DNA of 64,000 nt from Otatea glauca (GCA_036346275.1 CM070717.1:11095178-11159177); one strand, 5' to 3'; shown: positions 12,401 to 23,397, counted from the stretch's first letter. Numbers and translations are program-made. Notes: generated by a model from the sequence alone, not told the origin.

Positions 12401-14380
12401 GCAATGTGATGGTCACATACAAAGTGTAAAACACAGTGCTATCAAAATGCCAGAAGTACCACAAAACGTTTGAAGCTATAATTCATAACAAACTATTTTA
12501 TATGATCTATACCTAGCATGCCCGCAGAGAATATAAACTTTCACCTTCTGATGAATTCAACCAATTCACAGAAAAAAATATTGCTCCAAAATAATAGCCA
12601 TGAAAACTAGATGAGAAAATTATTCGAGTGGTTTAAATATCTGGTTGGAGTTGACTGCCACATTTGTCAAAACATAAACTACATGTTATTTGTTAAAACA
12701 GATCTCATTTCATGCCCCTACAATAAGCATGTTTATTAACTCTTAACTGAAAAGGGATCAACAGTTTGATAAACTCACTTTCTCATGTGAAAGCAATTCA
12801 TACGATGGTCCAAAATAACGCTCACGAAGTTCCAAAGCTGCCTACAAAAGAAATTCTCATGAGGCCACCAGATGATCATGATCACTAGACATCTGATCTG
12901 AGAGCCTTCCACTCGAAATTTATTAGCTTACAAAAGCACATCACAAATTCAAAAGGTGTTTCAAGAAGAAATTGCTCCCTATTACACCATAGCACTGAAG
13001 CAACTTTGAAGGATTTCATTGTACAATGTTAATTATCTTTGGATGGTTACAAGTTCAGATAAGCAAAACCTTAGACCATGCAGGCAACATTTCAAAGAGG
13101 ATGATGTTTGCAATGAATGATAGAAGTAAGGAATCGGGTTCTGATCAACTAGGCCACAAAGATGCTTTCAGATGTAACAGTATTCATGCTTAGTTTGTTT
13201 TACAGGTCTTTCTTTAGCGGATTATTTCACAGGTTTTGTGGCAGTAAAACATGACCATTTAGTGCTTATTGCGACTGCTCTAAAACATGCTCTGAAAAAA
13301 AAAAAGCAGCAAAATGAATTATACATAGGATTTTATTAGTTAAATTTATATTTTGCAGAAATAAGTGGAAGCAGGGCTACTACCTTTTGATTCCAGGAAA
13401 CAAAAGGACTTCATTTTTTTTAAAAAAAAAGGACTTCTTCCATTAACAGGATTTGATAGGTGTACATAATTTATCTTACACAACGCATTTGGGAGTATCA
13501 ACTTTATCTCCTTTTCTAATATATACAAATATTTTGTGCTATTATAACTCTTTTTTTTTTGCAGGCACATTGGAAGATAAGTAATTGTAAATCTTATGTC
13601 ACATTCATGATTCATATCATGCCCGACAGAATGCAAATCCTATATACCTGGTCATCCATACAAAAAGTTCCCAACATGAAAAAGTACTATCGAAATTACT
13701 CGATTTCCACACATTCAAATGCCTATGCTTATAATTAGACGGCAAGGACATATTTAGAAACTTTACATGCAATCCATTACCATCATCTGGCTTTAAAATA
13801 ACAAGGTTTATCCAGGTCTAAACCACTCACTTTGCAGCTTGGACCCTCAAAGGGAACGCCAAGCACGCCAGCGACCACTCTGGCTGTCTCCACGGTTCGC
13901 GAGAATGGGGAATAAAGGATCTTGACAGAATCCACTGGTACACCCATTTCCTCAAGCTCCTGCACTAACAAAACCGCTTGCCCAAGTCACTACTGCACGC
14001 ACCATCCAAGAAGCCACGGCACTGACACAACCGAGAAAAAAAACACCAATTCGATTTCGATACCTTCCGAAGCGATTCGCCAGCCGAGCGCGCCTGGTCG
14101 ACGCCCTGCAATGCCAGCCCGAACTCCGGCTTTGTGCCGTTCTCCTACCAGGATCAGAACAGTTGCAAAGAAAGGTCGCGACAATCGAAACTCTGAATTG
14201 GAGTAGCAAATTCTTGGGACAGTAAAATTGAAGAAAGATAACGAGTCGAGATGGACGGATTCGTACCAGGGAGGAGACGATGAGGCCGCGCTCGTTGGGG
14301 ACGCTGCGGCCGTGGCGGAGGATCCAGTACCTGTTCCGGAAGATGGGCGGCGACGGCGAGCTGCTGCTCGAACCCTCCAT
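9477..14380 (-). CDS. Histidine phosphatase (phosphoglycerate mutase-like), 6 exons, 234 aa
   Basis: I assembled six exons on the minus strand: 14267-14380, 14064-14144, 13831-13959, 12779-12841, 11125-11249 and 9477-9669. All introns are GT-AG and exon lengths total 705 nt, an open frame with stop. The protein opens MEGSSSSS and carries the RHG phospho-acceptor motif (His23 in YWILRHGRS), Arg86 in YSPFSRT, the acid Glu149 in PEGGESV, and the second histidine, His179, in VSHGDP. This is the complete catalytic set of the histidine phosphatase superfamily. It ends in a conserved-looking HRKFALLTGELRR tail. Length matches small plant 'phosphoglycerate mutase family' proteins, which lack the insertions of true glycolytic mutases, so substrate is unknown. 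No signal peptide or membrane segment is seen; cytosol is likely. The start was chosen because the first ATG in frame immediately precedes the RHG region. Intron 4 (~1.5 kb) and intron 5 (~1.45 kb) are long and AT-rich. Confidence 0.9.
10213..10498 (+). repeat. Possible solo copia LTR within intron 5 of the phosphatase gene
   Basis: The segment has an LTR-like layout: a CTACAAAAGGC promoter-like box near 10359, followed by 'gaaatcaag...attactctccttctc' words common in copia LTR R-U5 regions, and a CTAACA end at about 10498. I could not find a matching target duplication, so the limits are approximate and the call is weak. Confidence 0.25.
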
Positions 14381-14621
14381 TTGCCGACGCTCGAAGAAGG
14401 AAGAACCGAGTTACCGAGATAAACGATAAGGCTGGGGAGGGAGGTCGGCCCCAGCCTGGGATCTGGATGGTGTTGTGAGCCGTGACCGTGAGATGGCAGG
14501 ATGGACGTCTCCGATCAAGGTGATGATAGGGAAGTGTCTTGTCTCTTGGAACCTTCTTACTACGGTCAATCTCGGAGTTCTTGCCTTTTTTTTTTTTTAA
14601 ATTAGTCACGTACGAATATAA
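14381..14621. other. Upstream region of the phosphatase gene
   Basis: This contains the presumed promoter and 5' UTR of the minus-strand phosphatase gene plus a poly-T run near 14587-14598. No convincing TATA box was identified. Confidence 0.35.
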
Positions 14622-14782
14622 TTATAAAAAGAGAGGTGCTTCAATGCTTTTCTTTTTAACAGTTGCACAAATATTAAAGCATAAATGAAAGGTAGATGAT
14701 GATTACTTACCCCTTCGTTTGTTTTAAGATTTGTGTAACCTGTATTAAGAGGGAAAGCATTGAAGTATTGCTCTTATAAAAA
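14622..14782. mobile_element. Mutator-type MITE with 9-bp target duplication
   Basis: The 143-bp element at 14631-14773 is flanked by perfect direct repeats TTATAAAAA (14622-14630 and 14774-14782). Its ends are inverted repeats: GAGAGGTGCTTCAATGC on the left, and the reverse complement of the right end reads GAGCAATACTTCAATGC. Similarity continues inward for roughly 45-55 bp with small gaps. A 9-bp duplication with long terminal inverted repeats and no coding capacity indicates a non-autonomous Mutator-like element. It sits about 240 bp upstream of the phosphatase start codon. Confidence 0.8.
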
Positions 14783-15168
14783 TAGTTTACTCTTCGACCG
14801 CAAAAGCGTGGTGCTCGTGTACTACTGACAAGGCCTAGGACCAAGAGTTATACCTATCGTGGTAGGGAAGCTCGGTGGGACGTGCTGCTGCGAAAGGGCT
14901 GCTCGATAGGGTGGTAATGTAGATAAGGTAGCAGGACTTGTTGCGGTGTCTAAACACACTGCCCTAGTTCGGCAGCACCAATCGTGGTACATGAGCGTGA
15001 TAGGTGACATATGTCATCTTTTAGCATTTCCTCCATCGGAGAAAGGATTATTCTGCAATTATATTCGTACGGGCCTAGATTTGAAAAAAGAGTGCGAGGA
15101 AACTTGAAAAGCTCAGGGTTCTCAATCTCGGGTGTCGATTGGTCATGCAGCTACTTTCCTAGAGGTGT
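14783..15168. other. Intergenic, nothing recognised
   Basis: Unique-looking sequence lies between the MITE and the target site of element H. I see no gene, repeat or regulatory signal I can support. Confidence 0.5.
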
Positions 15169-15173
15169 ATAAG
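15169..15173. other. Left target-site duplication of H (ATAAG)
   Basis: ATAAG immediately precedes the TGTTACGG start of the 5' LTR and is repeated at 59362-59366. Confidence 0.9.
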
Positions 15174-15488
15174 TGTTACGGATGGTGGGGATTAATTAGT
15201 AGTTCATCCAAGGGCTAGCGTCCGTTAATGATGGTGAATAGTAATTATCGTGTAACTGTGTCTGTAAAATTTTGCCGGTTGTTTTGACAGGCTGGTAACA
15301 GATTGAGTCAGGGGAGCAAACCTTTTGTAATGAGATCAAAAGGGCATGCTGAAAATGGAATGAAACCATCATCTCCTTCTCTGTGTTCTTGCGAACTTCT
15401 TCTTCCTCCCTTTTCTTCCCCTGTTCTTCATTGCGATCAAATCTCACATCCCAGGGTTGGCGGCAAGGGGATTCTACCGGTCATAACA
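15174..15488 (+). repeat. 5' LTR of H (315 bp)
   Basis: Begins TGTTACGG and ends GGTCATAACA. It aligns end to end with 59038-59361. It lacks nine bases present in the 3' LTR (59183-59191), including the TATATA core, at the junction 15318/15319. This LTR therefore has no TATA box at the expected place. Confidence 0.9.
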
Positions 15489-15490
15489 TC

Positions 15491-15502
15491 TGGTACCAGA
15501 GT
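15491..15502 (+). other. Primer-binding site of H
   Basis: TGGTACCAGAGT lies two bases after the 5' LTR and matches the usual plant initiator-Met tRNA site TGGTATCAGAGC at ten of twelve positions. Confidence 0.75.
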
Positions 15503-15694
15503 CGTGTTCGATCGGGAGAGTTGCTCGGCTGGGCTGTGAAAAATTTTCGGACGAGGGTTAGGGAACTTGAAGCGTGATTTACTCCACTTCAATCGATCCA
15601 TGTAAAATTCCCAAGTCTGGTTAGCCTAGTTTGGCATCCGATCATCACGGCTCCAATAAAGCCTTCAATCCAAACCCAATTCGTCTTGGAGGCG

Positions 15695-15920
15695 ATGGGT
15701 GAAACCTCAGTGCGAGCGGGGGAGCAGATGGCTAGAATAAAGGAGAGTTTAGATCTGCTTTTTGCTCGAGTGGAGATGATTGATGTGGCACAACAGCAAC
15801 TAATGACTCGAATAGACCTTACAGCAAAATCGGTAGAACAGAGCTCGAAGGATCAGCAGCTACTTGCTAAACAGATGGAGGCGACTGTGGAAGCGGTAGC
15901 ATGAATATCCACAGAGCGAG
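15695..15920 (+). pseudogene. H gag, N-terminal fragment
   Basis: An open frame starting at ATG 15695 encodes a charged, helical N-terminus (MGETSVRAGEQ..., then RIKESLDLLFARVE and a glutamine-rich stretch) typical of Reina-like gag proteins. A TGA at about 15902-15904 interrupts it, and the same frame then runs on to the insertion point of element B at 15920. The continuation is at 23337-23397 and from 36338. The start was chosen as the first ATG after the primer-binding site leader. Confidence 0.7.
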
Positions 15921-16898
15921 TGATGCGAACACGCGAGGGGTGGCCCGATCTTCACGATAGTAGGTTGACGAACCGAGGATATCTAGCTGCGAACAACAAG
16001 GATAACTAGCTTTAAACCCGCCAAGGTTGGATGCGACCAAGTGATGGGGAGAATGATCCGTAGCCTCTTGGACTCCGACCCGATCTCCGAACGATCACAG
16101 AACCACAAACCGGGACTAATCCACATAAGAGGCCCGGAAGCCAAAAGCACGAACTAGGGTATCCCAGAGGGATCTCTCGCAAGCCCAGAAGAACTCACAA
16201 GAACAAATATGTAAGGCACTCAAACAGCTGGTCAGAATCGATATGTTTGTTTAAAATGATCCAAAAGTTCTTCAATGGATGGAGTACTGGAGTATTTATA
16301 CTAGGAACACCCCTCCTAGTTTAGGTGTGAAAACAAACCAGAATTAAATAAATTATCTTGGATATCCAAAGGCCATCTTGGGTCTGTAATTGTGAAGACT
16401 CTTCAATTCTCGCGTAAGACTTGACAGCATGTGCACCCTCTATTAAAACAGTCATAACTTTGGCTTCGAAAGTCGAAATGGCGAGCGGTTTGAAAGGTTG
16501 TAATCTTGCCTTCATTATCTTTATAGTGACATAGCCTATGACCATGTTGTGCACTCAGATTATCTTCAAAAAGAATTTCAAGAAGATGGACAGTACATGC
16601 AAGTTATCTCCCTCAGGTGTACGCCCAAACTTCGTTGTCCTTTGTAATGCACCTAAGTTCAACAAAGGAAGTGGAAGTTGGAAGCACAACTAAGTTGTTA
16701 AAATGTTGAATGAGACTTAAGTTAGCGTTCACCTGATCATGAATTTGTTTAGCGTGAGCTCGAGTGATCGATCCTTTGTGTTCGGTTGAAGTATCGAGGC
16801 GAACACCTTGGTCACTGGAAAGACCAACTTGGTGATCCTGATCAATCACACTTTGAATTGTGTTGACATGGTCGGCAAAGCTTGAGATGTCCTCATCA
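15921..16898 (-). repeat. 3' LTR of B (978 bp)
   Basis: On + it runs TGATGCGAAC...CCTCATCA and aligns with 22356-23336. In element orientation it begins TGATGAGGAC. It contains the C-terminal coding tail of pol (16613 to about 16894). Confidence 0.9.
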
Positions 16899-17191
16899 TC
16901 CTCCCCCTCTTAAAAAGGAGTCGTCTTTGACTCTGTTGATCCGACGAAAGGAGAGAGATCAGAGACATTGAAGGTCTTAATTACACCATACTTGCTTGGA
17001 AGATCAACTTTATATGCATTGTCATTGATCTTTTGAAACACTTTGAAAGGACCATCTGCTCTGTGTTGCAATTTGCTTTTACGTTGTTCTGGAAAACGCT
17101 CCTTGCGAAAATGTACCCATACCAAGTCTCCTGGCTGGAATAACATCTTCTTGCGTCCCTTGTTGGCTCGTTTCTCATATTGTCTTGTCAT
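16613..17191 (-). pseudogene. B integrase C-terminus running into the 3' LTR
   Basis: Frame 17191-16910 encodes the integrase C-terminal beta-barrel region (GDLVWVHFRKERFP, DGPFKVFQKINDNAYKVDLP) followed by FNVSDLSPF. It stops at a TAA (16910-16912). The same frame continues across the polypurine tract (EGEDDED) into the LTR and ends at 16613, with an ITRAHAKQI motif resembling the basic CR motif of CRM integrases. The stop differs from a CAA codon by one C-to-T change, so the natural product very probably included the LTR-encoded tail. No conventional chromodomain is present, as expected for CRM-type elements. Confidence 0.7.
16899..16912 (-). other. Polypurine tract of B
   Basis: On the minus strand AAGAGGGGGAGGA directly precedes the 3' LTR start TGATGAGG. 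It is the expected plus-strand primer site. Confidence 0.8.
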
Positions 17192-17242
17192 CGTCTCAAT
17201 ATTTTCCTTAGTCTTCAGGTGTAGTTGTTTCAGAAGGTCAGC

Positions 17243-17953
17243 TCACTTGCTTGCATCAAGATTAGTTCGTTCCTGCAAAGGCAAAGCCAAGAGATCTATA
17301 GGAGCAATAGGTTTGAAACCATATACAATTTCAAATGGACAGAATTTTGTGCTTGAATGTGTTGCCCTATTATAAGCAAATTCTATATGAGGCAAGCAGT
17401 CTTCCCACATTTTCAAGTTTTTCTTTAAAATTGCTCGCAACATCATAGATAATGTTCGATTCACAACTTCAGTTTGACCATCTGTTTGAGGATGGCAAGT
17501 TGTAGAAAATAGTAATTTTGTTCCAAGTTTTCCCCACAACGTCTTCCAAAAATAGCTCAAGAATTTAGTGTCTCGATCTGAAACAATGGTTCGTGGTATC
17601 CCATGCAACCGCACAACTTCCCTAAAGAATAAGTTAGCAATATGTGAAGCATCGTCGCTCTTATGATATGGAATGAAATGTGCCATTTTGTTGAACCTAT
17701 CAACTACCACGAAAACAGAATAATTCCCCCTCTTTGTCCGAGGTAAACCAAGAATAAAATCCATAGAAATGTCCTCCCATGGTGCATTAGGAATTGGTAA
17801 AGGCGAATATAGACCATGAGGATTTAAGCGTGACTTAGCTTTGTGACATGTCTCGCATCGTCGTACGTAGCGCTCTACATCCTGCCGCATCTTTGGCCAA
17901 AAGAAATGATCAGCCAGCACACTTTCAGTTTTCTTGACTCCAAAATGTCCCAT
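17243..17953 (-). pseudogene. B integrase, zinc and catalytic domains
   Basis: A 236-codon open segment holds the zinc-binding region (MGHFGVKKT...CETCHKAKS) and the DDE core: SMDFILGLPR, then IVSDRDTKF, then HPQTDGQTEVVNRT with the catalytic Glu. All three acidic residues are present. The segment ends at a stop before the C-terminal domain at 17191. It is retroviral-type integrase of gypsy elements, which inserts the cDNA into the genome. Confidence 0.85.
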
Positions 17954-17974
17954 AAGACCACCAGCATGGGCTTC

Positions 17975-19153
17975 CTACACAAGCATAAAACGAATAGAAC
18001 AATCTGGGATGCAAAGTTTGTTAATTTGAAATAAGAACCCATCATGCAAATGAAACTTCTCCCAGCCTTTATCAGGACGACATTTGGAATATGGTTTAGA
18101 AAAATATGAATCATTAGCGTACAAATCCTTGATACCTTCTAGTCCAAGAATTTTAGCGTTAAGCTGAGAAAGTAAAACATGGCGTCTAGACAAAGCATCA
18201 GCTACAACGTTATCCTTCCATTTTTTGTACTTAACAATATAGTGAAAAGATTCAATGAATTCACTCCATTTAGCATGCCTTCGGTTCAATTTAGTTGGCC
18301 CTTAAGATGTTTCAAAGATTCATGATCTGAATGTATCACAAATTCTTTAGGCAAAAGATAATGTTGCCATGTTTCCAAACTCCTCACAAGAGCATATAAT
18401 TCCTTATCATAGATAGAGTAATTGAGAGTTGGTCCACTTAGCTTCTCACTAAAGTATGCAACAGGCCGACGTTCTTGCATGAGAACTCCACCTATCCCCA
18501 CACCACTAGCATCACACTCAATTTCAAAGGTCTTACCGAAATCAGGAAGTGCAAGGAGTGGTGCTGTAGTTAGTTTTGATTTCAGAACTTCAAATGCATT
18601 TTCTTGTACTTCACCCCAATGAAAAGGCACTTCTTTCTTTGTCAATTCATTGATGGGAGCAGCAATGGTGCTAAAGTCTTTTACAAACCGTCGATAGAAG
18701 CTAGCAAGTCCAAGGAAACTCCGTACTTGGCTCACATTTTGTGGAGGCAACCACTCACGAACAGCTTTGATCTTTTCTTCATGCACCTCCACGCCTTGTC
18801 CTGAAACAACAAATCCAAGAAAAACTACCTTGTCGGTGCAAAAGGTGCACTTGGCAAGGTTAGCATACAAGCATTCGTTCCGCAAAACAGTAAGTACACA
18901 TTTAATATGCTCAATATGCTCTTCGAAAGATTGGCTGTAAATCAAGATATCATCAAAGTAAACAACAACAAACTTGCCGATGAAAGCTCTAAGCACATGA
19001 TTCATCAATCTTAACGCCATTAACGTTAAGGCTATGCCGTCCTAAGGTGCTAAAAGTGCTAGGTGCATTTGTCAATCCAAAAGGCATGACAAGCCATTCA
19101 TACAAGTCAAATTTTGTTTTGAAAGCAGTTTTCCACTCATCACCCTCTTTCAT
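17975..19153 (-). pseudogene. B reverse transcriptase (C-terminal part) and RNase H
   Basis: From about 19153 the frame encodes the MPFGLTNAPSTF region, then a break, then 19020-18286 with the active-site box YFDDILIYS, the connection GFVVSGQGVEV, FLGLASFYRRFVKDFS, and the RNase H start IECDASGVGIGGVLMQ. RNase H continues in 18289-17975 (WSEFIESFHYIVKYKKWKDN, VADALSRR). Stops and frame changes separate the pieces, so no full-length enzyme is encoded. Confidence 0.85.
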
Positions 19154-20027
19154 TCAAATTTGGTGATAACCACTTCTCAAGTCAATTTTTGTGAAAATAA
19201 TAGCACCACTAAGCTCATCAAGCATGTCATCAAGTCTAGGAATTGCATGCCTATATCGAACAGTTATGTTGTTAATGGCTCTACTATCAACACACATTCT
19301 CCAAGAACCATCTTTTTTTGGAACTAATAGAACAGGAACAGCGCAAGGTGAGAGACTTTCCCTTACATATCCTTTTGTTGAGTAAATCTTGAACTTGACG
19401 CTGAATCTCCTTTGTTTCTTCTGGGTTGATGCGGTATGGTGGTCAGTTTGGAAGTGGAGCGCCGAGAACAAGATCAATTTGATGCTCAATGCCTCTCTTT
19501 GGTGGCAGCCCTAGTGGCACCTCATCGGGAAACACGTCTTCATAGTCCTGTAAAAGATCGAAAACAGCACTAGGCAAGGTAGAGGGTAATTCGTTAGTTA
19601 AAAGGAAATTGTCCTTGCACAAGAGTACAAGGAACTTGGCATTGGGTTCGCTCAATTCTTTGAAATCCCCCTTCCTAGCTATCATCACTATTCCCTCTTT
19701 TCCCTTTGGCTTGGTTCTTTGTGGCTGTGGAGTTTTATTTGGCTTTGGATTCACTTGCTCACTATGTTTGTGGGTCTCACTCAATTGTTTCACGCTCTCT
19801 CGCTATTTTCTTTTAAGGTCATCCTTCATGATTTCCTCCGGTGTTAAAGGAAGCAAAGTGATACACTCTCCTCTATGCTTGAAAACAAGCTTATTGGTTT
19901 GATCGCAAATCTGAACATCACGATCATACAACCAAGGTCTCCCTAACAGCAATTGGCATGCTTGCATTGGGACCACATCACATTCAACCTGATCATGGTA
20001 CTTTCCAATAGAGAAAGGAACAGTCAC
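19154..20027 (-). pseudogene. B protease end and reverse transcriptase start
   Basis: Segment 20027-19803 carries the conserved post-protease region (QACQLLLGRPWLYDRD). Segment 19793-19443 holds a lysine/proline-rich linker and LLQDYEDVFPDEVPLGLPP. Segment 19489-19154 holds the RT fingers (VLLVPKKDGSWRMCVDSRAIN) and the first catalytic box IDLRSGYHQI. The pieces lie in different frames. Confidence 0.8.
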
Positions 20028-20039
20028 AATGTTACTTAC

Positions 20040-21655
20040 TCACAGCGTACCACAATCATTAAGACATTGCATCTTGTATGGAGCGGGGTGACGCCGCTGT
20101 TTTAATCCCAATCTTTCAACCAATTCTTGACTAGCAATATTACTACAACTACCATTATCAGCCATGATCCTACAGAGCTTGTCTTTGATCATGCCACGAG
20201 TGTGAAAAATATTGTGTCGCTGTCCAGTTTCTTCTTTCACAACATTCACACTAAGTACTCGACGAGAAATAAAACAATTGTTGTCATCCTCATCAGCTTG
20301 GATCTCATTCTCACCATTAATCATTGCTTCATCTTGTAGAACATCTTCTTCTGGATCACTGTCAGCTTCCCATTCACCATGCTCATTTACAATCATGGTT
20401 CTTCGACTAGGACATTCAGCAGCAATATGTCCACGGCCCTTGCACTTATGACACACAATTTCTCGGCTATGCGATGATGATGCAGCAGCCGATGCCACCG
20501 AAGGTGCTGCTGTACTTGCAGTAGGACGTCGATTATCTTGGCGAGCTATAGGTGACGAGGCCGAAGAAACAGTTGAGTTAGTAGCATGAATAGTTGGTGA
20601 GGGCTTGGAAGTAGTACCTTGCAATTGAACACTATTTTCTGATGAACCAGTTTATTGACGATGCCAAGGAAATGAAATGGATCGGTTGCTATATGACCTT
20701 CCATGTCCTTCTTGCTGAATCTTCCTCTCAGTGCGCATGGCTTGATCAACAAGTGCTTGCAAATTATCATATGGAAACATCTCAACAAAACCTGAGATTT
20801 CATTATTGAGACCATGCAAAAATCTAGCCATCTTTGATTCAGCGTCTTCTCTAATTCCAGCACGAACCAACAGTAATTCCATCTCTTTATAATACTCATC
20901 CATAGATTTAGATTCTTGCTTCAAAGCCTGCAGTCTATTGCGAAGGTCACACTGATAACTTGAGGGTACGAAGCGTCTTCTCATTACTTGCTTCATATCA
21001 GCCCATGTGTTGATATAATCATGCCCCAATACAAGTTGATTCTCTTGTATTTGATTCCACCAAGTGAGAGAATATCAAGAAAACTCAACAAACACAAAGT
21101 TTACTCGCCTCTGATCAGAAGATTGTGCACCCTGAAAATTTGATCGCATTGCTCCTCCCACTTAAGATATGCATCTGGGCTTTCTCTTCCTGTAAATTTA
21201 GGAACACTCGACTTGATTCGAACAATGCCATCTTGGTCTGCCCTATGGCGATGACCTCTGGCATTTCCCCTATTAACATGGGCGGCACCTTGTCTGCGAG
21301 CTTGGTGCTGTCCAAATCGCTCTTGATCTGCAAAAAAATTCTCATTATCATCATATTCTTCACCAGGGTCATAATCGTTTTGAAATTCTTCATAATCAAA
21401 GTGCACACGGGGGCCAAAGCCTCGCCCGTGCGCTCCTCTTCCACGCCATCTAGCATGGGCAGCCATGTTATGACCATGCATTATACCATGACCAGCAGCT
21501 CCAAGACCATCTCCAAGGTGGTCATCTATCTCATCTTCAGCGCCTCCAACCGAACCCTCATCACCGGCCTCTACATGAGGATTGACCCAGTCACGTTCCT
21601 GTCCACCAACAACAGGGAAACATGTGTTGAACATCCTTTCCATGGCCTGCAACAA
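20040..21655 (-). pseudogene. B gag (capsid, zinc knuckle) and protease active site
   Basis: Segment 21655-21101 carries the gag N-terminus ending VPKFTGRESPDAYLKWEEQ. Segment 21029-20652 is the Retrotrans_gag capsid region (TWADMKQVMRRRFVP, MDEYYKEMELLLVRAGI). Segment 20624-20040 holds a CCHC zinc knuckle (CHKCKGRGHIAAEC) and the protease active-site DNGSCSNIAS near 20150. Stops and frameshifts separate the parts. Gag builds the cytoplasmic virus-like particle of the element. Confidence 0.8.
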
Positions 21656-22084
21656 TGTGTTTTCTAATTGTCATAGCTCAACTCTTGTGACCGGAGGTTC
21701 TTCTTCTCCACGATTACTTCCATGAACACTTGAATTAGATCCTGCCATGTTAGTTTCTAGCAAAGCAAGTGGAAAAGGGCAAATTTGTGGAGTCACACAA
21801 CCTCACCTCTTACTTACCAAAGTTCTTACTCATTCTCAAGGGTCGCGAGTGTGCAAAAAAAATGGCAGTACCACGGCTATGATTCTGTGATCGAAAGGAT
21901 TACCAGTCAAAAGGTCCGGCCACGGGTTATGGTGGATCTTGGAGGGCTGAACAAGGAGGGGGGGTAGCACTGAAAATCAAGTGTCGTAGCTCACGCAAAT
22001 GATGCGCAAACGTTGCTGTTTGGGTGCACCAAGAGCTTAGGATTATAAACCTGAAACTTGCGATTACGTGCTCCGCAACACAAC

Positions 22085-22175
22085 CCCTTTTCAACTTCTT
22101 TTCGTTCTCTCTGTTTTTTTTGTTTTGTTTTTTTTGTTTTTGTTTTGTTGTTTTTTTGTTGTTTTTTTTGACACT
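22085..22175 (-). repeat. T-rich low-complexity tract in the B leader
   Basis: A run of T with interspersed G (A-rich in element orientation) lies between the primer-binding site and the gag start of B. Confidence 0.7.
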
Positions 22176-22337
22176 ATCCAGCAAACTCGATGAAATCGCA
22201 TGACACAAGATTTACAGAACTAAAAGGTTGGGTATTTTCTTGGATGTGGACTATGGGACAGGAAACAAACGATAAAGAACACAAGAACAAATGATGAACT
22301 AAAGGCTAAAAAGTGGATGGTGGTGAACCGTGACAAC

Positions 22338-22355
22338 GAAAGCTTTGATACCAGA
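22338..22355 (-). other. Primer-binding site of B
   Basis: On the minus strand the 5' LTR is followed by TCTGGTATCAAAGCTTTC, matching the initiator-Met tRNA type site with one mismatch in TGGTATCAGAGC. Confidence 0.8.
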
Positions 22356-23336
22356 TGATGCGAACACGCGAGGGGTGGCCCGATATTCAAGACAGTAGGT
22401 TGACGAACTGAGGATATCTAGCTACGAACAGCAAGGATAACTAGCTTTAAACCCGCCAAGGTTGGATGCGACCAAGTGACGGGGAGAATGATCCGTTGCC
22501 TCTTGGATTCCGACCCGATCTCTGAACGATCACAGAACCACAAACCGGGACTAATCGACACAAGAGGCCCAGAAGCCAAAAGCACGAATTAGGGGATCCC
22601 AGCGGGATCTTTCGCAAGCCCAGAAGAACTCACAAGAACAAAGGTATAAGACACTCAAACAGCATGGCTGTAATCTGATATGTTTGTTTAAAATGATCCA
22701 AAAAGTTCTTCAATGGATGGAGTACTGGAGTATTTATACTAGGAACACCCCTCCTAGTTTAGGTGTGAAAACAAACCAGAATTAAATAAATTATCTTGGA
22801 TATCCAAAGGCCATCTTGGGTCTGTAATTGTGAAGACTCTTCAATTCTCGCGTAAGACTTGACAGCATGTGCACCCTCTATTAAAACAGTCATAGCTTTG
22901 GCTTCGGAAGTCGAAACGGCGAGCGGTTTGAAAGGTTGTAATCGTGACATCATTATCTTTATAGTGACATAGCCTATGACCATGTTGTGCGCTCAGATTA
23001 TCTCTAAAATTGTTTTCAAGAAGATGGACAGTACATGCAAGTTATCTCCCTCAGGTGTACGCCCAAACTTCGTTGTCCTTTGTAATGCACCTAAGTTCAA
23101 CAAAAGAAGTGGAACTTGGAAGCACAACTAAGTTGTTAAAATTTTGAATGAGACCTAAGTTAGGGTTCACCGGATCTTGAATTTGTTTAGCGTGAACTCG
23201 AGTGATCGGTCCTTTGTGTTCGGTTGAAGTATCGAGGCGAACACCTTGGTCGCTTGAAAGACCAACTTGGTGATCCTGATCGATCACACTTTGAATTGTG
23301 TTGACATGGTCGGCAAAGCTTGAGATGTCCTCATCA
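22356..23336 (-). repeat. 5' LTR of B (981 bp)
   Basis: Nearly identical to 15921-16898. The right-hand flank CCGAG corresponds to GCGAG on the other side, and H gag resumes immediately. Confidence 0.9.
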
Positions 23337-23397
23337 CCGAGTGGTGGAGTTGAATCAAAGTAGGGAAAGAGCAGCATCGGCAATGGGTAAGGGCATA
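23337..23397 (+). pseudogene. 61-bp island of H gag between insertions B and C
   Basis: This short piece lies between the right LTR of B and the left LTR of C. It keeps the reading frame that enters from 15920 and leaves at 36338 (residues include VELNQSRERAASAMGKGI). It ends with GCATA, the target duplicated by C. Confidence 0.85.

Larger units (their letters stand above)
15921..23336 (-). mobile_element. Element B: CRM-like Ty3/gypsy, inserted in H gag
   Basis: It is bounded by LTRs at 15921-16898 and 22356-23336, and all coding blocks lie on the minus strand in the order gag, PR, RT, RNase H, integrase. Flanks are GCGAG (15916-15920) and CCGAG (23337-23341), a target duplication with one mismatch. 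The pol frame reads through the polypurine tract (encoding EGEDDEDI) into the 3' LTR, a hallmark of the CRM (centromeric chromovirus) lineage. The LTR size of ~0.98 kb and minus-strand LTR start TGATGAGGACAT also fit. All ORFs are interrupted. Confidence 0.85.

Noticed and set aside
13990..14206. Small ORFs on both strands over phosphatase exons 1-2
   Set aside because: They ignore the GT-AG introns. The spliced frame explains the conserved motifs.
15921..23336. Centromere location suggested by a CRM-like element
   Set aside because: No ~155-bp satellite array is visible, and the flanks hold ordinary genes. A single CRM-like copy does not define a centromere.
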